NCBI GenBank assembly: GCA_022559985.1
Contig: JAFJTR010000023.1
Span: forward strand, 186,001-250,000
Direction of reading: 5' to 3'
Length of the DNA stretch: 64,000 nt
Source: Parastagonospora avenae f. sp. tritici 18332-5
Lineage: Eukaryota > Ascomycota > Dothideomycetes > Pleosporales > Phaeosphaeriaceae
The notes under the pieces are model-generated. The model had not been told where the DNA came from. It was given only the letters and a program-made list of their open reading frames with translations, and made no database searches. The number at the start of each line of letters is the position of its first letter. The stretch's first letter is position 1. This document shows, in pieces, positions 42,805 to 53,400 of this stretch. Position numbers and translations under genes: made by a program.

Positions 42805-45099
42805 ATGGCGACGACTATTCCCAGTCCGCCGGTAGTGCCCGCGTCAGGCACACAGACGCATCACACTGCACATTCGCGTCGCCGATCGTCAGCTTCAACT
42901 TCTTCAGCTTCTTCCACACACACCCGCCGCACCAGCACCGCCTCAATATACGCCCGAAACGTTCTCATGAACAACCTCAAATCCAGCGGCCCCGAACACG
43001 CGCAGAACAGATACCTCACCAACAACGAGCCCCCGCGGCCCTCCCCAGCGACGCCCGCCATCCCCGCTGCAGCCCCGCCAAAGGGCGTGCAAGCCGTCAA
43101 GGACCTCGCCGCGCGCAATGGCGAGCTGAAGCCTCCGCCTGCGCCTGCCGGCCAAACCCCCGCACCGAGCAGCCATGCCACCCTCAAGGACGGCGTCGGC
43201 GTCCCCTTGAGCGACACGCCTGCGCCGTCACAGGCCCCGAGCCCACGAGAGTATGTCACGACACATCACGCACCGCCACTGCCAACTAATGGACTCAGCA
43301 ACCTGACCCGTAACAACTCGGGCGCCAACACCCCGCGATTGCGGCCCACCACGCTCGACATTCCCGGCCTCACCAAGTCCAAGGTCTCGCCCGACGGCAA
43401 GATTGCGCAACGCGATGTCGGCTCCAAGCTGGTAATCGTCATGGTCGGCCTGCCAGCGCGAGGCAAGTCATACATCACCAAGAAGATGGCGCGCTACCTG
43501 AACTGGCTGCAGCACGACACCAAGATCTTCAATGTGGGCGAGAAGCGCAGAGTCGCGGCGAGCTCCAGTGGCTTCCGCCTGTCGCAGGCAAGCCTCGAGA
43601 GGGTCTCACCGAGCGTCAGGGAGGCGTTGGAGCAGCACAAAGACAGTCCCGCGCAAATCGCCGCGAAAATTCTTATCAACGGCGATGCCGGATCGCTGGA
43701 CCCACAGAATCTGCCAGACCCACTCCATGACGATGATAGCTCAGCCGTTGAAGATCCACCCCGCGTCGAGGTCACATCGCCAGAACCAGCGACGGGCGAC
43801 GAGCAGCATGGCCAGGGGCGCATGGATCAGTCGGCGGATTTCTTCGACCCGCAGAACACGCGCGCGGCGCAATTGCGAGAGCAATGTGCTATGGAGACGC
43901 TGGACGACCTGCTGGACTACATACTCAATGGCAGTGGATCGGTGGGCATATTCGATGCGACAAACAGCACGCTGGCGCGGAGGAAGCTCATCATGGACCG
44001 CGTGCGGCAACGCGCCGGTCCTGAGCTCAATGTCTTGTTCGTCGAAAGCCTGTGTACCGACCAGAACCTGCTCGAGTCCAACATGCGCCTGAAGCTGTCA
44101 GGACCCGACTACCAAGACAAAGACCCCCATGCCGCCCTGGCCGACTTCAAGAAGCGCGTGGCCATCTACGAGAAGAACTACGTGCCCATCGGCGACTACG
44201 AGGAGGACAACAACATGCCATATGTCAAGATGGTCGACGTCGGCAGGAAAATGGTGTCGCACCAAATCAAAGGCTTCCTCGCCGGCCAAGCCGTCTACTA
44301 CCTCCTCAACTTCAACCTCGCCCCGCGCATGATATGGATCACCCGCCACGGCGAGTCCACCGACAACGTCGCAGGCCGCATCGGCGGCGACTCCTCGCTC
44401 AGCGCCAACGGCCAAAAATACGCCCAAGCAATGTCCCGCTTCGTCGACCGCCAGCGCAAAGCCTGGTCGATCCGGCAAGCCGACAAAATGGCACACACGC
44501 ACTTCCCCCCCGTGCCCGGCGACCACACCCCGCCTAACCCCTACTACTCCCACGAAGACGACCAGCACAACTTTTGCGTCTGGACCAGCATGCTCAAACG
44601 CAGCATCCAGTCCGCCCAGCACTTCTGCGACGAAGAGTACGAAGTCAAGCAGATGCGCATGTTGGATGAGCTCAATGCGGGCATCATGGAGGGCCTCACA
44701 TACGACGAAATCCGCACCAAATACGCCGAAGAATACCTCCGTCGCCGCCGCGATAAACTCGCGTACAGATACCCCGGCCCGGGAGGCGAAGGCTACCTCG
44801 ACGTCATCAACCGCATCCGCCCCGTCATCGTCGAACTCGAGCGCATGACCGATCACTGCCTACTTATCACGCATCGCAGTGTTGCGCGCGTGCTGCTGGC
44901 GTACTTCCAGGGCCTCAAGAGGGAGGATGTCGCGGATTTGGACTGTCCGTTGGGTATGCTGTATCAGCTTGAGCCCAAGCCGTATGGCGTCGAGTTCAAG
45001 GCGTGGAGGTATAATCCGGACACGCAGGACTTTGACCATTTGCCGGATTATAAACTAAGGCGGACGACGGTGCCGCCCGGACAACTTGGGTTTGGATGA
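42805..45099 (+). CDS. 6-phosphofructo-2-kinase / fructose-2,6-bisphosphatase
   Basis: Single exon, 764 aa from the ATG at 42805; an in-frame ATG at 42787 would add six residues, and the frame itself opens at a GTG. A Ser/Pro/Ala-rich N-terminal region (about 1-200) is probably disordered and regulatory. The kinase domain has the P-loop VGLPARGKSYITKK (near 213) and FDATNST. Between GEKRR and FFDPQN lies an insert of about 90 residues, absent from animal enzymes. The phosphatase domain has the RHGES motif with His515 and the second His690 in ITHRSVARVLL, so both activities look intact. It sets the level of fructose 2,6-bisphosphate, the activator of glycolytic phosphofructokinase, in the cytosol. 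Yeast PFK26 lacks the phosphatase His; this one keeps it. Confidence 0.95.
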   Translation: MATTIPSPPVVPASGTQTHHTAHSRRRSSASTSSASSTHTRRTSTASIYARNVLMNNLKSSGPEHAQNRYLTNNEPPRPSPATPAIPAAAPPKGVQAVKDLAARNGELKPPPAPAGQTPAPSSHATLKDGVGVPLSDTPAPSQAPSPREYVTTHHAPPLPTNGLSNLTRNNSGANTPRLRPTTLDIPGLTKSKVSPDGKIAQRDVGSKLVIVMVGLPARGKSYITKKMARYLNWLQHDTKIFNVGEKRRVAASSSGFRLSQASLERVSPSVREALEQHKDSPAQIAAKILINGDAGSLDPQNLPDPLHDDDSSAVEDPPRVEVTSPEPATGDEQHGQGRMDQSADFFDPQNTRAAQLREQCAMETLDDLLDYILNGSGSVGIFDATNSTLARRKLIMDRVRQRAGPELNVLFVESLCTDQNLLESNMRLKLSGPDYQDKDPHAALADFKKRVAIYEKNYVPIGDYEEDNNMPYVKMVDVGRKMVSHQIKGFLAGQAVYYLLNFNLAPRMIWITRHGESTDNVAGRIGGDSSLSANGQKYAQAMSRFVDRQRKAWSIRQADKMAHTHFPPVPGDHTPPNPYYSHEDDQHNFCVWTSMLKRSIQSAQHFCDEEYEVKQMRMLDELNAGIMEGLTYDEIRTKYAEEYLRRRRDKLAYRYPGPGGEGYLDVINRIRPVIVELERMTDHCLLITHRSVARVLLAYFQGLKREDVADLDCPLGMLYQLEPKPYGVEFKAWRYNPDTQDFDHLPDYKLRRTTVPPGQLGFG

Positions 45100-45495
45100 G
45101 TGGGCGGGGTGGGAGGCTTGTATTTCTATGAGGTGTGTATGATTCTATGGCGGTGCGGGTTTTTTCTTTTACTTGAGGGGGCCATGGTCTATGCGTTCAC
45201 CACGATTCTATGCATTTGCCGGCGCCACTTTGAACTTGGACATGACATTCTGGGCGGTATAGATAGTATGACATTACTGCGTGCCGATATTAGACTTTTG
45301 CTGATCACAAGACGCATGCAATTCAACAAGCATACACATATCACCCCTGAGCGTCCCAATCTGCATCGTCACAAAGAAAACACTTTTCTTCACATCGAAC
45401 GCATGCAATACAGTTCAAGTCAACAAACAAAACTCCATCATTTTCTATTCACTCATCCTCCCCTACTCCCGGGCGCTAAAACTAATTCAAACTTC
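45100..45495. other. Convergent 3' region
   Basis: This is the shared 3' end of the kinase gene and Trs120; no feature was seen. Confidence 0.5.
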
Positions 45496-48400
45496 TCACG
45501 TCCTCCGCGCAACAATCACACATCCCTCCCTCATTCCCCAACTCCCCAACCTCCGCTCGCCAATGACATCCCCCTGCAACAAGCCCTGCGTATCACTCCT
45601 CTTTCTCCCCCCATCTCCTTCTCCGTCGGCGTCAAGCACCTCCGCCTCCTCCACCACCGCCCCGACCTCAAACATCCCAGCACACAGCGCCACCACGCCA
45701 ATCTCATACGTCCCTTCCCCGCCCGGCTGTAAGACCGGTAACTTGGCTTGCAGCGCGCCAGTCCAACTGAAGCGCTTATCCAGATCGAGCGCGATGGTAT
45801 GCGGAAGATCCGCGAGATGGGGCAGCAATCTAAGAATCGGGGATATAGCGCGACTCGAGCGATTTCTCAGCGTCGTAGTAAGCGTGTAAAACTCATCCGT
45901 CGTGATGCAGAATTTATTCTTTGTTAGGTGCGTGACGTTGGAAGATGAGGGGGAATCGGAGTCGGGCGTGATGCTCATGGATATAGCCACGTCGTCGAGT
46001 TTAATCGCATCCAACATGCGCGCACTCAGACGAGTGCTGCGCAATTCCAGGTCGCCGTGGCGCGCGGTGCCAAGCGAAGATTCCTCGGTCCATGTCCCGC
46101 GCACGCGCTGCAGCAGGGCGGCGCGGTACCAGAATGCTTCGCGCGTGGCACGCTCGGCTTCGGGCGAGATTTTGCTCGCGGAGACGACGAATTGGCGCTG
46201 GGTGGCGGGGTTGAGTGAGGGGATGGGTGCGTGGGCGTCCGGGAGATAGAGTTTAGGCAGGATCATTGCGATGCGGTTGATGTGGCCTGGTTGGATAGTC
46301 TCAGTCACAGACGAGGTGTCGAGGTGGAGGGAGACAGAGAGGGGGTTTGGCCAGGAGTTACGCAGGTCGAGAAGGAGCATGCAGTATTCATTGTTTTCTG
46401 CATCCTGGACGTGTTGGTTGAGGGCTGGGGGAAGGGCAAAGTCGGCAGATGGGGAGACGATGTCTGGGCGTTGGAGTTGCACGCTGGCGTTGACGGTGAT
46501 GGAAATGGGGACCGAGACTTGGCGGGTGAAGAAGCGGTCGTCGACTTCGGAGCGGCGTTTGCCGAGGTTCGCGTAGTCGATTTGGATGATGGCGTCTTGG
46601 AGGCGGGTACGGCCGACGACTTCGATGGTGAAGTCGAGGGTCTCGCCGGGCTTGATGCTGATGGACTCTTCGTCGGTGTCCTTGCACCAACGGAGAGCTG
46701 GAAAGTGCGCTAGTTGCATCTCCAATTCATGAAGCTCGGCAGGCGACAGGTCCTTGTTCGTCGTTGCGGCTTGAATTGCTGCAGTTGCTGAGTCCTGGAA
46801 TGTTATGTGGACAAAGTCTACTGCGGTGGTTTGAGAAGTGTTCTTGACAGTGACAGTAAATCGTTTCTTCTCGCCTTCAAGTACCATTAGCGATGCTTGA
46901 GGCAGCGAAACGTCGGTTATAATCACGACTGGCTGGTCGGGTATGACACTGAAGGTAAGCGATTCGGGCTTGGGCTCAGCTCCCTTGGCAGGATCGCTCA
47001 CAGCCGCTACGGCTGAGGATGGTCGTGACATTGGCGCCCCCAGGCATGCTTTCAGGCCGGTTTTCTTCATCTTTGTTTCCCTTGATGGCTTCCATGGCTC
47101 TGGGAAGATAGGAAATAGCCGTTCGCGGCATCCAATGACCTTGACCCAGCAGCCGATGATCTTGATCTGTCCTGGAGACTTTGCGACACCAACGATCTGA
47201 AACTTCTGCGTCCGATACGGGCCTAGGAAGAAGTTCTTTTCAATGGCAGTGAACTCGACACCTTCGACAGCGATCTTCAGCGAGTCGACTTCTAGCTCGA
47301 AATCATAAGGATTCTGGAGAGCAATGACAAAGCGATACTCCTCGTTCGCTACCAGAATTGTCTCAGCTGCAATACTTGTAGGTTTCTTCAACCATGGGTT
47401 ATGGAGAAAGGGCCCTTCCTTCCGCGTCAGTTTGAGTTCTGCTGGGCGGTGATGCGTGAGTCGTAGTGGCGTAGGCTCTTCCAAGATTAAGAGCCCACGA
47501 ACCAGAAAGTCATCCCAGTATTCTGTTTCTTGATGCTGCAGACCGAGCTTGTTGGCTGCAGCAACTGTTCGAGAGATATTTGAGAATAGTTTGACTTGTT
47601 CGTCGCGTGGCAGGGAGACAAAGACATCCGTGCTATTCGGTCTTGGCGCCGTGCCTGGCCCAGCCATCCGCAACAATAATGCTGTAAAATGCAAAACACC
47701 ATTGAAGTCTGGTAGAGCTTCGCTGAAGTTTAAGCACATTCGGAGAATCTCGAGCTTGAGCCCGATACTACCAAAGGCCCGTAATGACGACGTTTTGAGA
47801 ATGTCCGCAATGACGCTTTCACTCGTCTCCCCAACCGACAATCCATATCTTTCGGCAGTCGATATCTGTGATCGCGGGGTCGATGCTTTCGAGGCAGGTA
47901 TCCCGTATATACGTCCGAGCAGTCCCAGGAACTCGTCAATGCCGGTCTCGATCTCTCCTTCTCCCAGGTTCAGGGCACCTGCGCTTGAAGCACCTCCACT
48001 GACCATGTTGAGTGCCGCCAGACCGGCGGCGGGGTGTACACCCATCTCTGCAGCGCCCAATTTCCGAGCTTGCACGAGCCCTGGGATCAACGATAAAATG
48101 AACTCTTTCATTACAATAGCCTTCTTTCGCTGCAGGCCCAAAGACGACAACACAGAAGCAATGCCAGCGAGCACAACCACTCGGTCGGTAGGGCTGATCC
48201 CAGAGTTCTCGACCGGCCCTGGTAGCGCGCGGAAGAGCATAGAAGCCACATCATTTCTGGTGGGATGCACACTGAGCCTCGGCACCGATAACCTTGGCTT
48301 TTGTCGATATGGCGTATTCAGGACAAGGTGCTGCAGTGTGTCCTCATCCATGTACCCGCCCGACAGATTGATAGCTGCTAATAATTTGGAGAATCGTATG

Positions 48401-49928
48401 ACGCACTCAGAGAATGCCAGGGGAGGCAGCGATTCGCCGGCGAAGTTTGCCGCTCGTGTGTACAGATTCAGTATCATGTTGATCAAATCCGGCAGAAGTG
48501 AGTTCAGCTTCTCCAGCGCAGCCTCGTGATTTGTGACCTGCCCTGAGTTATCTGCGACACTGTTGGCCGGGGTGTGTTGAGGCGATTTAGAGCCAGCACC
48601 TTTGTCTGCTATTGGATAGCATAGTGATGGTATTTGGAAGTCCATGCCTGACCACGCAAAGAGTAGCAGACAAACCATGATATTTTCGAGCGCCTTTGCG
48701 TGCCAGAGATGATCGCTCAGAGCACGGGCTTTTGTTGCGCCCTCCGTGAGTTCCCGGATTGCGTCACTCCACTGCCCAGCGCACATATACAAGGTACCAA
48801 CTACGATGCTGACGCGACCACGACCTTTGTTTCGAGCGCGTTCGCCTACGCCACCTGAGCCAAAGCCGTGAATCGACACTCGATCAGACGCCGTCTCTTT
48901 CGCAGATGTGCTAGCTTTCGACGTATTGCTATTTACTTGTTGGAGAGCGTTCGCAGCAGTCACACCAGATATCTCGTCAAAAGTAGTGGGTGGCGTTCTC
49001 GACCCTTGCGATCCAGCTCTTGGATCCTCTACCGTTAACGCTCCTCCAGCCCCGGAGGGCAAGACTGGCATGGACATTCGATGCGTGTCTTTCTGGGCGC
49101 CTGAGAGCGGCGACGCTGGCCTGCTTGCACTGGGCGTCTGGGAGTTGCGCCGTGACGACTGAATCGAGTGATCGGAGCTGGCCCAAGAGGGTGTACTCCC
49201 TCCCGCGCCTGTCTGCGATGCGGGCGAAGCCACGGTCGGTAAAGCTTGTATAGATCTTGCCAGTGTCGTCATCTCGGCCAAGAGTATGGCAGTCAGATCG
49301 CACATGACAGTCTTCATAGTTGTGGTCTTCAATCTACTTGTCGGAGGTATGAAGATGGTCTCTGGAGGTAGGCGCGGATGTTGAGTTTGAGTTTCCGAGT
49401 CAAACAACATCAGGCTGTGGAGATAGGCTCTCGAGTACTGCTCTCGGATATCCTCTACAGCACCCTGAAGCTCATCCACATCTTCTTCCTGCGATGTTCC
49501 ATTGCTGGACTTGGTTTGTGAGGAATCGTCTCCTGCACGTGACGAGTCCAGCCACGGGTACTCCGAAGCATCCCCAATGCCGATGATCAAGAGTGGTTCT
49601 CGGAATTGCTCGAATGGTGAAAGAGACAGGTGAGAAACTGGCGGAATAGATGTTGAAAGATCATACAACAACGTCCCATTCGGAAATGCTAATGGAGAGA
49701 ACATATCTACACCATGCCAAGATCAGCAAACGTGGCCATGGTGTATCATTAAGGATTCGTACTCCTGTCTGGCCGTGAATCCGGGCTGATATCTCCCAGT
49801 CGAACCAGCGACTGCCGTTGTAATAATTCGACATACTTTAGGAACCGCGAGCGCTTGATGCGGCCTACGGGTAGAAGTAGTGCCCTGATGCGCGCGCACG
49901 CGATCGGGGATAAAGGATCGACTGCCAT
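45496..49928 (-). CDS. TRS120: TRAPP II complex subunit Trs120 (TRAPPC9 homologue)
   Basis: Two exons, 49928-49763 and 49706-45496, encode 1458 aa, a normal length for filamentous-fungal Trs120. Exon 1 starts MAVDPLSPIACARIR and holds RIKRSRFLKYVELL and RLGDISPD. The splice restores RPDRNMFSPLAFPNGTLLYDL, the most conserved stretch of the family. A Ser-rich loop follows at about 190-300, then a helical repeat region and a C-terminal half made of beta-sandwich-like segments. Trs120 is a TRAPP II-specific subunit that helps activate Ypt31/32 (Rab11) at the late Golgi. It converges on the kinase gene and is divergent from the next gene at 50470. Confidence 0.93.
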
Positions 49929-50469
49929 TTCCACATTGGGAGTCGTTGGAGGCGCCGGCCTAGGAGGATGTGTTTTAGTGGTGATAGAAATCTGTCGTGA
50001 TGGGTTGACGCATGATGTCCGAATATTGAAGCGTTGATCCTGTGATTTGGCGACATGGCGATGCAGGTCCGTGCGCAGGTCTGAAGCAAGTGTGGCGCTC
50101 ACCGCCTTCCGCCTCATCAGTAGCGTGTCATCGCGACTTCGCTCGAATGTCAGCACCACAACTCTTCTTACGTATACCAACTTTCTCCGTCTCGTTACTC
50201 TACATGTTTATTTATGCATAGCGTGGTATAGGTACTGTTTGCATTTCCACCGGTGCCCTTGACCCTGCGCTTCTCCGCGGCTTTGCCACCAACATTCACA
50301 TAATCCGCGTGGTGACACCACTCCATTCTCTTGATCGTCCATATCTCCACAGCCTCACCAGCTAGAGTCCCGTCGCTTCTCCACATATTTCGGGGCGGTA
50401 TTTGTTGATGTCAAATCTGGGTATCTACAACACGAAAGCCTCAAAGTCCAGCCTGGACAACGCACAATC
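49929..50469. other. Divergent promoter of Trs120 and the DUF3684 gene
   Basis: A 541-bp spacer between two oppositely directed housekeeping genes, with no other supported feature. Confidence 0.5.
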
Positions 50470-53400
50470 ATGGCGACAATAGATTTCGCCCGGTTGCGAA
50501 ACCAGACCATGGCGGATGGTCTGGATAGTGAAGTCACGGTCAATACGAGAGCTCTCATTGACAAGGTCTTGGCACGATATTCAAGCGAGCACACGACTTT
50601 AAGAGAACTGATACAAAACGCTGCCGATGCGAAAGCGGACACTGTTACGATCAAGTTCGAAACAGATCCTTCTCTGACTGTTCCTACACCGCATGGCGCC
50701 GATGACGCAACAAGACTCAAGCACATCATCCAGAACCATACCATGAAGCGGCTAGCAGTCACCAACAACGGTCAACCGTTCACTACAGCGGACTGGAGTC
50801 GACTGAAAAGTATCGCAGACGGAAATCCTGACGAAACGAAGATTGGTGCTTTTGGTGTTGGTTTCTACAGTGTTTTTGCCGACTGCGACGAGCCGTTTGT
50901 GATATCTGGCGACAGGACGATGGCGTTCTATTGGAAAGGCAACACCCTCTCTACAAAGCTGGGTGCCGTACCAGAAGAACATTCCAATAAGAACACGACA
51001 TTCTATCTTGACTACCGACAAGCCAACCAGGAGTCACCATCTTTCAATCCATCCAAACTGCCAAACTTGCCGAAGCTTTGTCAATTTCTGGCCACAAGTC
51101 TGACATTCGTTGGGCTGGAAACGATCGAAGTGCACGTAGACGACTACGTGGTAGCATCCTTCACGAAGAAGATATCGCCTCCAGAAGAAGTCCGATCGCC
51201 CCCAGGATTGAAGACTGAGACTGAAGGTGGCTTGATGCGGGTAACGCACGTGACACGGCAGCAGTCGCAAATAGATGCCAGTTGGCTGAATGTCATTGCT
51301 ACGGCTCAGAATCCACCAAAATTGCGTGCCGCAAGCGCCGTGCAGCAAGAGGTCCGTAATGCAGGCAATTCGCTAAAGAGCTTCTTCTCAAAATTCTCGG
51401 CTCCAGCTCCGCCACCTGTGTCCAAGACCAAGACTCAAGTGGTCGAGAAGGCTAGTGGTAGCAGCGAAGATATCGCGGGCGAATCGAATGGAACCATCTT
51501 CCTCCAGGTCTGCACGATAGAAGTCGCTACACGTGTAAATCGCAACTTTGCTGCGGAGATTGAGCGCGCAACGAAGAAGTCGCCTCCGAAAACCACCAAG
51601 ATCGCACTTCTAACATCTCCATACCAAGATCCATCAGCATCACTCTCGATTGGATCCGGCAAGACAGAGAAGCTGGCAGACAAAATCTTTGCCGAAGTGC
51701 TACCAACAAAGGCTGGCCGTATTTTCATTGGTTTCCCTACAGCGCAGACAACCGGCTACCTCGCTCACGTGTCCGCGCCATCACTCATTCCCACCGTAGA
51801 GCGAGAAAACGTCGATATGAATGCACGCTACATATCCACATGGAACATTGAGTTGTTGCGAGTAGCCGGATTAGGTTGCCGCATTACATACATGTCAGAG
51901 ATGGCAGCAATACAGGCTCGTGTTGGCAAAGAGTCGATCGAGGCGCTAGTTCCACGCGCCATATACACGTTCCAGCAATACACGCCGAACTCCTCACATC
52001 CGTCCATGTCACTGGGAGAGAAGATCGAGGAAGCTTTTTGGCATTGCTCAAAGGAGCGCTCCATCGAGATTCTTTCAACCAAGGGTGTCATGGCAAGCAA
52101 ATACGTACGAATGCCAGCAGAAACGCTCAGCTTCTTGGGCGAGGTCCCAATGGTACCTCAAGAGCTCGCAAACGGCGCTGTAGATTTCATGGTCAAGCTG
52201 CACGAACGAGGCTTTATCTCGGAGCTCACGATGCAGGATATTCGACAAGGTCTCGAATCGCGAGCGCTGAACGAAGATGAGCTTGGTGAATTCTTGAAAT
52301 GGTGTGGCTCCAAGCTTGAAAATGGAGAGCTTGACGTACCAGCGTCTCGAAGCCTGTTCGAGATTACTGTTGCGAATATCGACGTGGAACCTGAAAAGAA
52401 CTCTGGTAGAATCCTTGCATTGGGCGATGTCAACACCTACGTCAACCCTGCACGCATCACGCCGACATTGCCTCTTCCTCAGGACACGATACCTTTTGCC
52501 TTCACGAAGGCCATGTCTGTCAGGCAGCTGCAGATGTTCGGCTGGATTGAGCTTTCGATGGTGCGATGGCTTCGACACATGACTACGCAACCTCAACTCG
52601 ATCAATTTGCGAATGATGAGCAGCTCGCGTCTTCGATCCTCAGCTTGGCATCGAAATGCTGGGAACAGCTCGATGGAAGCTCAAAAGAGACGGTTGCGAA
52701 GATACTCACACCATACACGATCATGCCGACCAAGATGGGCATGCGCCGGCCTACCGACTCATACTTTCCAACTGTGAAGCTGTTTGATGATTTGCCGACA
52801 ATAATTGCTTTTGCTGGCTCGAGAGAAAAGTTTCTGCTTGCACTTGGCGTGCGAAAGACGATCGACTTGCCCACCGTATTCGACAGGATGCGCAATCGTG
52901 ATGCAGGGCAGACAGAAAAAGGGTCCTGGAACCACGCTGATCTCATTCGCTACTTCGCCTCAGTCATTGACGAGATCCCCAAGAAGGACTTGGACCGTCT
53001 ACGAGAAACGCCATTTCTACCTGGTGAGGGCGCATCCGTGAAGCCAGGGCAGCTATTCAAGGCTTTAGACTTGTATGCACCAGATCAAGCCATTGTTTCA
53101 CTTGGGTTGAACCAGATCAAATTGCCTTTCGAGTTCAAACCTAATCTTCGTGAAGGCGCCTTGCTTTTGCGCCTGGGTCTGAAACAGTGGCCGGACTCTA
53201 TCGCAATTGCCAGTATCCTCCACCAAGCTGGCATATCCAATGATAAGCAGCTATACAACATGGCTATGGACTACTTCCTGCAAAACTACTACAGGAATGG
53301 CTATGCTGCTGAGGCACAGAGACTGGCGGCTTTGACTATGCCCATCTTGCCGACCGAGCAGGCACCGTTTCCTGCACTCGTTGGACCTTTCCAATGTTAC

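Noticed and set aside
44098..44856. 252-codon minus-strand ORF
   Set aside because: It mirrors the GC-rich kinase/phosphatase coding sequence and has no motif of its own.
47549..48529. 326-codon plus-strand ORF
   Set aside because: It is antisense to Trs120, whose sequence is conserved and fits the family.
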